A stretch of 11,367 nt of DNA from Leptolyngbyaceae cyanobacterium SM1_3_5 (GTDB lineage Bacteria > Cyanobacteriota > Cyanobacteriia > Elainellales > Elainellaceae): the NCBI GenBank assembly GCA_012031475.1, contig JAAUTJ010000093.1:1-11367 (forward strand), written 5' to 3'. The stretch's first letter is position 1; each line of letters starts with the position of its first letter. Positions 6,500 to 11,367 of this stretch are shown here, one piece after another. The notes below the pieces were generated by a model. The model saw only the letters and a program-made list of their open reading frames with translations, ran no database searches and had not been told where the DNA came from. Made by a program: the position numbers and the translations under genes.

Positions 6500-7881
6500 C
6501 AATCGCGAAAGTTGTAGCGTTTGCGCTGTGCGAGCAGATGCCGCAACCGCCAAAGAAATAGTCCTGCCACAACTGCGATCGCGATCGACTGTCCCGTCCA
6601 CAATCCCACACTGCCCCAGCCGAATTGAAACCCTAACAGGTAGCTAGCGGATAGACCCACGCCCCAGTAGCCCAGCACGTTCAGCAGCATGGGAATTTGC
6701 GTATCTTGCAGCCCTTGCAGCGACCCATAAACTGCTTTTTGAAAGCCGTCTAAAACCTGAGCGATCGCCGCAACGATCAGCAGCGGCAGGGCGATCGAAA
6801 CGATCGCGGTATTGTCTGGATTTTGCACATCCAAATAAATGCCGATAATCTGATTTGGAAACAGCAAAAAGGCGATCGAAACGGCCAGCATAAACACAAT
6901 GCTAAGGCTCATGCTCACCCAGGCTGCTTGCTGAATGCCGAGTAGATCGCGCTGTCCAAACCACTGCCCGACTCGAACCGTTGTGGCGTAAGAAATGCCC
7001 AGCGGAACCATGAAGACAACGACGATCGTTTGAAACACAATTTGATGCGCGGCCAAGGTTTCAGTTCCCAGCGTTCCCATCCAAAGGTAATCACTAAGTA
7101 AAAGCCGATTTCTAGTCCAGAAAACAAACCGATCGGCGCACCCACCCAAATTAATTCTCGCAAAACTTGCGACGAACTTGATGCAGATCTTGAAAAAATT
7201 CGATAGTTTTTCAGCTTTGAATTTAGCAAAACATACAGCGCCAAAGCCAAAAACATTCCCCACAGCGCAATCACGCTGGCGATCGCTAATCCGGCCAGTT
7301 CCAAGCGCGGAAAACCGAATTTTCCAAACCCCAGAACGTAGTTTCCAACAATATTAAACATCGTGCCAATCACGACAATGACCATGACGGGACGCGCCTG
7401 CGACAAGGCGGCAACAGTGGCGCGGAGGGCGGCAAATCCGATCGCCGGAAACAAGCCCCAGAGCATAATATCGAGATAGGTATCGGCAAGCTGAATCGTG
7501 ATTTCTGCTTGTCCAGTCTGACTCATCCAGCGATCGAGATGTCCGGTTAAAATCATCGTTGGAATTGCCACCAAAACTGATAACCAAAGTCCCTGTCTGG
7601 CAATTTGCGGAATGCGGTGATTTTGTTCGGCTCCGACCGCTTCCGCAATTAATGGAGTCACGCCCATGACAATGCCGCTGCTCGTCACCATAATTGATAG
7701 AAAAACGATCGCCGCCAGTCCACCGCCTGCCAAAACATCGGCTCCCCATTCTGCCCATCATGATGGCATCAGCAAATCCTGTTGCAGACTGGGCAACTTG
7801 AGCGCTTGCCAGCGGAACGGCCAGCTTTAAGAACTCACGAATTTCGATTTTGAGGAGCGATCGACCTGAGAAATTTAGCAT
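6499..7881 (-). pseudogene. MATE family multidrug efflux transporter, two frameshifts
   Basis: Three overlapping minus-strand frames add up to a roughly 460-residue protein, the usual MATE/NorM length. The first (from ATG 7881) carries FLKLAVPLASAQVAQSATGFADAIMMGRMG. The second (about 7740-7095) runs from VLAGGGLAAIVFLSIMV to GLEIGFYLVIT. The third (about 7100-6499) carries LWMGTLGTETLAAHQIVFQ and the final transmembrane helices. The first switch lies at a GGGG run (CCCC at 7744-7747 on the given strand), where dropping one G restores MGADVLAGGG. The second, near 7085-7100, needs one added base around ACCTTT. All parts are strongly hydrophobic and family-like, with no other decay. MATE proteins export cationic drugs and metabolites using Na+ or H+ gradients. 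The gene is divergent from an AraC-type regulator that probably controls it. Confidence 0.85.
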
Positions 7882-8214
7882 TTTATTGACTCTCTCAATC
7901 AGAATGGTTGCTATTGGGCATGAAGAAAACTGAGCCGATCAAAAACAAAGTTACCTTCAGATAAATGCAGCAAAGTTAAGAATGAAAAGTGACTGAATGC
8001 TTCAAAAATTGCTTCCGCTAAAATAAGCCTGACCCAATTAAAAACAGCCAGCTTGCAATCCAAATTCGTTTTTCCATTGCTTGTTTTTTGCTCTGATTAC
8101 AATTTGTAAATCGTTCCACTACAATTACTTTAAAGAAAATCAAAGATTCGCAATACTCGAATTTTGCGCGACTATCAAAATCTTGCGGTCAGTTTTGAGC
8201 GGAGTGAACACTCG
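7882..8214. promoter_or_regulatory. 333-bp divergent intergenic region between MATE and AraC genes
   Basis: This AT-rich stretch has no supported gene; a 14-codon frame at ATG 7920 is too short and lacks context. It must hold promoters for both divergent genes. On the plus strand TTACAA (8097-8102) and TACAAT (8120-8125) are spaced by 17 bp and make a good sigma-70-type promoter for the regulator. The left hexamer is half of the perfect dyad TTACAATTTGTAA (8097-8109), a plausible operator. No equally good promoter is seen for the MATE gene. Confidence 0.5.
8097..8109. promoter_or_regulatory. Palindrome TTACAATTTGTAA overlapping a candidate -35
   Basis: This perfect 13-bp dyad lies 106 bp upstream of the regulator's ATG. 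A protein bound here would cover the candidate -35 TTACAA, so repression or autoregulation is plausible. AraC proteins usually bind direct rather than inverted repeats, so the binder may be another protein. Confidence 0.35.
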
Positions 8215-9102
8215 ATGACCAAGGCATCCTCAGCAAACAGCATTCCCGCCTGCTCTCTGGTTCCGATCGCCTCCAGCGAGCCGTTGGGCTGGCAACCGCT
8301 GCGGGTTGAAGAATTTCAGCAGCCGCCCGGAGTCGTGAATGTTCCTGCTGGGGAAGGCGATTCGATCTCGCTGTGTCTGTGTCTCGCTCCGCGTCCATAT
8401 CGAATTCAGCAAATCGTGGGCGATCGCCGCTACACCGGACTGTATGCCAAAGGCGATATTTCGATTACGCCCGCCGACCTGCCCGCCTCCTATCATGCCG
8501 AGGGCGATGACCACTACTTAAACGTGCAACTGCCCGCTTTGTTCTTGAAGTCTGTGGCGGAAGAAGTGGTGGAACTGGATTTCGATCGCGTCGAACTGGT
8601 GACTAATTTTCGCCTGCGCGATCGCCAACTGGAACAAACGCTGCTGCTGCTCCGCGCCGAACTGCACAAAGGCGGCTGGGGCGGACGGCTGTATGTGGAA
8701 TCGCTGGCGACGGTCTTGGCGGTGAGTCTGCTGCGCGAATATTCCAGCCTTCGGCCTCGCGTCACCGCTTATGAAGGCGGATTGAGCGATCGCAAACTTC
8801 TCCAAATCTCCGACTACATTCACGCCCATCTCGATCGAGAAATTAAGCTGGCAGACTTGGCAAATTTGGCGGGCATCAGTCCGTTTCACTTCAGCCGCTT
8901 GTTCAAGCAGTCGATCGGCGTTTCGCCGCATCAATATCTGCTGAGGCAGCGCGTCGATCGGGCAAAAGATTTGCTGAAAAATTCCGATTTGGCGATCGCC
9001 CAAGTTGCTCTACAGTGCGGCTTCAACAGCCAAAGTCACTTGGGAAAAGCATTTCGAGACGCAACCGGAATGACGCCCAGCGGCTATCGCAAACAGGCAT
9101 AG
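8215..9102 (+). CDS. AraC family transcriptional regulator
   Basis: This 295-residue protein has a cupin-like N-terminal sensing domain (about 30-110; DISITPADLPASYHAEGDDH) and a C-terminal AraC/XylS DNA-binding domain (about 193-292). The two helix-turn-helix units are LADLANLAGISPFHFSRLFK and IAQVALQCGFNSQSHLGKAF, followed by the family hallmark GMTPSGYR. The start at ATG 8215 is preferred to TTG 8164: GGAG at 8201-8204 gives a usable ribosome binding site, and the residues before it look unlike a domain. The gene is divergent from the MATE transporter, a classical layout for a regulator and its efflux target. The effector is unknown. A short 76-bp gap separates it from the convergent PIN-like gene. 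Confidence 0.93.
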   Translation: MTKASSANSIPACSLVPIASSEPLGWQPLRVEEFQQPPGVVNVPAGEGDSISLCLCLAPRPYRIQQIVGDRRYTGLYAKGDISITPADLPASYHAEGDDHYLNVQLPALFLKSVAEEVVELDFDRVELVTNFRLRDRQLEQTLLLLRAELHKGGWGGRLYVESLATVLAVSLLREYSSLRPRVTAYEGGLSDRKLLQISDYIHAHLDREIKLADLANLAGISPFHFSRLFKQSIGVSPHQYLLRQRVDRAKDLLKNSDLAIAQVALQCGFNSQSHLGKAFRDATGMTPSGYRKQA

Positions 9103-9178
9103 CGCGGTTTGAGCTTCGATCGCTCCCGATCTCTGAAATTGCGATCGCCAGTTAAAACACCAAACCCCCTGAACAAAT

Positions 9179-9571
9179 CTAGGGAATGTAGATTCGACCA
9201 ACTCCCTTGTAGTTGTCAATGTCCAGCAAAATCTCAACTAGACGACTTGCACATCGTTCACGATAGTTCTGCTCATCTAGTCGCTCTTTGTTGCCGATCG
9301 TCACGACTGGAAGCGATGTAATTATGTTGTTTTCTCGAATGACTTGTTCTAGCGAACCGTCACCTTTCATGTTTCGATTGGCTGTCAGAATAATCATCTG
9401 ATTTGATTGAGCAGCCTGCCATACTTGTTGATCGTTGCTGTCTTCAACTAAACCAACTTCCTCAAATCCAATAAAGCGAATCAGCATCAGTTCCAGCCAT
9501 CCCCTAGCGGCGATCGTGCCCCAAAGCAATGCTGCTTGTCCTCTCAAGTTGTAGTCGATCAAAAAATTCAT
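9179..9571 (-). CDS. PIN-like toxin candidate (DUF5615-type)
   Basis: This is a 130-residue protein starting MNFLIDYNLRGQ, the typical opening of DUF5615 PIN-like nucleases with acidic residue D6. It continues with VEDSNDQQVWQAA (E43, D44, D47) and IILTANRN. The usual LTxDxDF-type acidic motif is replaced by LTANRNMKGDG, so D71 may take that role or activity may be reduced. PIN-fold toxins cleave RNA; this particular function is inferred. Its ATG overlaps the TGA stop of the upstream DUF433-like gene (ATGA, 9568-9571), an indication of translational coupling as in toxin-antitoxin pairs. Confidence 0.65.
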   Translation of the reverse strand: MNFLIDYNLRGQAALLWGTIAARGWLELMLIRFIGFEEVGLVEDSNDQQVWQAAQSNQMIILTANRNMKGDGSLEQVIRENNIITSLPVVTIGNKERLDEQNYRERCASRLVEILLDIDNYKGVGRIYIP

Positions 9572-9954
9572 ACCTCAGATTCAAGCCTGTCTTTCCAAGC
9601 TTGAAGCCTAAGCCGAATCGCTGCTCGATCGGATTGAGGAGACAGGGCAGCAAGCCGCGCAAAATGTTCTTGATTGCGTTCTTCCCAATACTGGCGATCG
9701 ACTTCTGCCATTTGCAAAACCTGCTGATATTCGGCTTCGACTTCTGCCCGATGCGCTTTGATATAGGTCAGCGCTGCATCAACTTGAGCATCAGTCAGGC
9801 AAAGCTTTTCACGAATCAATTTTGCAGGATAATCAACCGTCAGATAGTCCATCACGTCGTAGAGCGTGATTCGGGTTTTGGCGATCGTCAGTCCCCATTC
9901 TGTGCGGATGATCGATCGATCGTTCAACGCTTGCTCACCAGACGCAGGAGCCAT
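9568..9954 (-). CDS. DUF433-like antitoxin candidate
   Basis: This 128-residue protein has a DUF433-type winged-helix region, IIRTEWGLTIAKTRITLYDV, then MDYLTVDYPAKLIREKLCLT and DAQVDAALTYIKAH (about 15-70). A charged helical tail follows (EVEAEYQQVLQMAEVDRQYW, then RLRLQAWKDRLESEV), which could wrap the toxin. DUF433 proteins are commonly found with DUF5615 PIN-like proteins as type II-like modules, and gene order (antitoxin first, ATGA overlap) fits. AGGAG sits about six bases before the ATG at 9954, so it should be well translated relative to the toxin. Autoregulation would be expected; I see no clear operator. Confidence 0.7.
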   Translation of the reverse strand: MAPASGEQALNDRSIIRTEWGLTIAKTRITLYDVMDYLTVDYPAKLIREKLCLTDAQVDAALTYIKAHRAEVEAEYQQVLQMAEVDRQYWEERNQEHFARLAALSPQSDRAAIRLRLQAWKDRLESEV

Positions 9955-10031
9955 ATTTATCTCCTAAGAACTGTCTTCATCGTATCTCATTCAAGGTGCT
10001 AAGTTGAGGGGTGAAACCCAACCTACAGCTT

Positions 10032-10391
10032 TCAGGTAGGACAAGCAATAAAAATATGCTCTCTTGCTTTCCGAGCCTGAAGTAAAGAAATGAGAATGCC
10101 CATCCCATTACCCTCAACTATTAATTTTGCCGTGTGGCCTTGTGGAATCACTTCTATATTTCTGCCATAGAACTCAACATTCTTTAATGTGAGTTGAATG
10201 GTTGCAGCAACACCTAAATCAATTGACGTGAGATGTGGAAGATGACCACTGACCTGCGTTTTTGTAATCGCTGTAAATGTAGAGCCGACAGGAATATCTT
10301 CATCCCCAACGTTTCTTCCTGTTATCTCCCCAAGCGGATTAGCTGCATCAACTTTAAAATTCATCGTTGTAGTTAAGAGTTGTAAATTCAT
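10032..10391 (-). CDS. Hypothetical protein, 119 aa
   Basis: The protein starts MNLQLLTTTMNFKVDAANPL and continues with IPVGSTFTAITKTQVSG, TSIDLGVAATIQLTLKNVEF and IEVIPQGHTAKLIVEGNGMG. It is rich in beta strand, soluble, lacks a signal peptide, and has no motif I can assign. It has no aspartic-protease DTG, so a clan AA protease call is not supported. The region contains no GCGATCGC or GATCGC and is more AT-rich than its neighbours, which hints at recent acquisition along with the toxin-antitoxin pair. The start at 10391 has GGAGG about 15 bases upstream; the alternative ATG at 10364 has none. Confidence 0.6.
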   Translation of the reverse strand: MNLQLLTTTMNFKVDAANPLGEITGRNVGDEDIPVGSTFTAITKTQVSGHLPHLTSIDLGVAATIQLTLKNVEFYGRNIEVIPQGHTAKLIVEGNGMGILISLLQARKAREHIFIACPT

Positions 10392-10466
10392 ATTTAAAGT
10401 AATCGCCCTCCCAAAACATTATTCCTTGCGACATCCGATCGCCGCCAAGATCTGAGAAATCAAATG

Positions 10467-10751
10467 ATGTCTCAGACTTATTATTTGATTCGATCGAAAG
10501 CCGATGGTCAATATCTGGTGGCGCGTCCCAATCAGGATGCCGCAGATGCAGGTTATGTGCTGATGTTTCGCGAGCAGTATGACGCGCTCAGCTATCTCAA
10601 CACGCACGGCAAAAACGTCTCCGATCGATTTGGCATCGAGTCGATTCCGGCCACGCAGATGAAAGCCTTGCTCGATCGCTGGGGCTTCACGGGAATTGGC
10701 ATGGTGTCTGACCCGCTCGTGCCACAAATTGACTTTCTCACTCACCGCTAA
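10467..10751 (+). CDS. Small conserved hypothetical protein upstream of leuB
   Basis: This 94-residue protein begins MSQTYYLIRSKADGQYLVAR; an adjacent ATG at 10464 is the other possible start. It continues with GYVLMFREQYDALSYLNTHG and IPATQMKALLDRWGFTGIGM and ends PLVPQIDFLTHR. It is small, soluble and free of cysteine, with no known domain. The sequence style is that of a cyanobacterial conserved protein of unknown role. It ends 17 bp before the leuB start on the same strand, so the two probably share a transcript. That suggests, but does not prove, a link to leucine biosynthesis or its control. Confidence 0.75.
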   Translation: MSQTYYLIRSKADGQYLVARPNQDAADAGYVLMFREQYDALSYLNTHGKNVSDRFGIESIPATQMKALLDRWGFTGIGMVSDPLVPQIDFLTHR

Positions 10752-10768
10752 CTATCTCGCCGCCAATC

Positions 10769-11367
10769 ATGACGAACTATCGAATTACCCTGCTTCCCGG
10801 TGACGGCATCGGGCCAGAAATTATGGCCGTAGCGATCGCCGTCCTCAAAGAAGTCGGCTCACAGCTTGACCTCACGTTTGAGTTTCAATCAGCCTTGATG
10901 GGCGGCGCGGCGATCGATGCCACTGGCAACCCTTTACCAGAGGAAACCCTGGCCGCCTGCCGCAACAGCGATGCCGTTCTGCTGGCGGCGATCGGCGGCT
11001 ACAAGTGGGACAATCTGCCGCGCCATCAGCGACCGGAAACCGGACTGTTGGGACTCCGCGCCGGACTGGGACTGTTTGCCAATCTGCGTCCGGCCAAAAT
11101 TTTGCCGCAGCTCATCGATGCATCGAGCCTGAAGCGCGAAGTCGTCGAGGGCGTAGACATTATGGTGGTGCGCGAACTGACGGGCGGCATTTATTTTGGT
11201 CAGCCGAAAGGGATTTTTGAAACCGAAACCGGAGAAAAGCGCGGCGTCAATACGATGGCCTACACGGAATCGGAAATCGATCGCATTGGCCGCGTTGCCT
11301 TTGAGACGGCTCGCAAGCGCAGCAAACGGCTGTGTTCTGTCGATAAGGCAAACGTGCTGGATGTCTC
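10769..11367 (+). CDS. leuB: 3-isopropylmalate dehydrogenase LeuB, 3' partial
   Basis: The reading frame is open from ATG 10769 to the window edge (199 codons of about 360). It encodes the NAD-dependent oxidative decarboxylase that turns 3-isopropylmalate into 2-oxoisocaproate in leucine synthesis. Visible signatures are GDGIGPEI (11-18), the substrate-binding arginines in GLRAGLGLFANLRPAK (R97, R107) and R135 in VVRELTGGIYFG, with the catalytic Tyr Y142. The last residues, VDKANVLDV, include the catalytic Lys K193. The remaining Asp metal ligands and the NAD pocket lie beyond the edge. No strong ribosome binding site is seen, which fits coupling to the small gene 17 bp upstream. Identification is firm. 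Confidence 0.96.
   Translation, partial: MTNYRITLLPGDGIGPEIMAVAIAVLKEVGSQLDLTFEFQSALMGGAAIDATGNPLPEETLAACRNSDAVLLAAIGGYKWDNLPRHQRPETGLLGLRAGLGLFANLRPAKILPQLIDASSLKREVVEGVDIMVVRELTGGIYFGQPKGIFETETGEKRGVNTMAYTESEIDRIGRVAFETARKRSKRLCSVDKANVLDV

Noticed and set aside
8164..8214. TTG start extending the AraC regulator by 17 residues
   Set aside because: A rare start without a ribosome binding site; ATG 8215 has GGAG at a usable distance and gives a normal-length protein.
9529..10002. Plus-strand 157-aa frame opposite the toxin-antitoxin pair
   Set aside because: The minus-strand genes show family motifs, an ATGA overlap and a good ribosome binding site; this frame has none.
10032..10391. Clan AA aspartic protease for the 119-aa gene
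   Set aside because: The catalytic DTG/DSG motif is absent, so the gene is left as hypothetical.

Overview
The window looks like ordinary chromosome from a cyanobacterium, probably filamentous or Leptolyngbya-like (lineage is inference). The HIP1 palindrome GCGATCGC occurs about twenty times by eye, GATCGC/CGATCG variants are everywhere, and several small proteins look cyanobacterial. There are no rRNA or tRNA genes, no CRISPR array and no complete insertion sequence.

Layout. (1) 2-1231, +: a 5'-truncated, frameshifted glycosyl hydrolase 108-type peptidoglycan hydrolase with a long Pro-rich linker. A small conserved hypothetical gene on the minus strand (1215-1613) converges on it and overlaps its end. 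(2) 1776-2204, +: an unrecognised 142-aa protein, then a 333-bp non-coding stretch with three TTGTnAAG-type boxes, hairpins and a terminator-like stem in front of a frameshifted rlpA-type gene (2538-3682), exported and with a double-psi beta-barrel domain. (3) 3780-5203, +: two tightly linked genes, an AhpD/carboxymuconolactone decarboxylase-like protein and the radical SAM enzyme ArsS, the arsenosugar biosynthesis pair. (4) 5191-5389: a compact non-coding element of nested inverted repeats bracketed by a perfect 15-bp direct repeat. (5) 5425-7881, -: a class II histone deacetylase-like amidohydrolase and a MATE efflux transporter whose gene is broken by two frameshifts. (6) 8215-9102, +: an AraC-family regulator divergent from the MATE gene. 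(7) 9179-9954, -: a DUF433 antitoxin-like/DUF5615 PIN-like toxin pair with an ATGA overlap. (8) 10032-10391, -: a small hypothetical gene with almost no HIP1 motifs. (9) 10467 to the right edge, +: a small conserved protein and the start of leuB, probably co-transcribed.

Themes. Two cell-wall enzymes lie at the left. An arsenic-metabolism pair lies in the centre, without its expected arsenite methyltransferase ArsM inside the window. The AraC/MATE pair looks like a regulated efflux locus. Five single-base frame changes in three otherwise well-conserved genes, at least two at C or G runs, suggest uncorrected sequencing indels rather than true gene decay, though raw reads would be needed to tell. 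The most interesting poorly described structures are the nested-hairpin element behind arsS and the terminator-bearing leader of rlpA.
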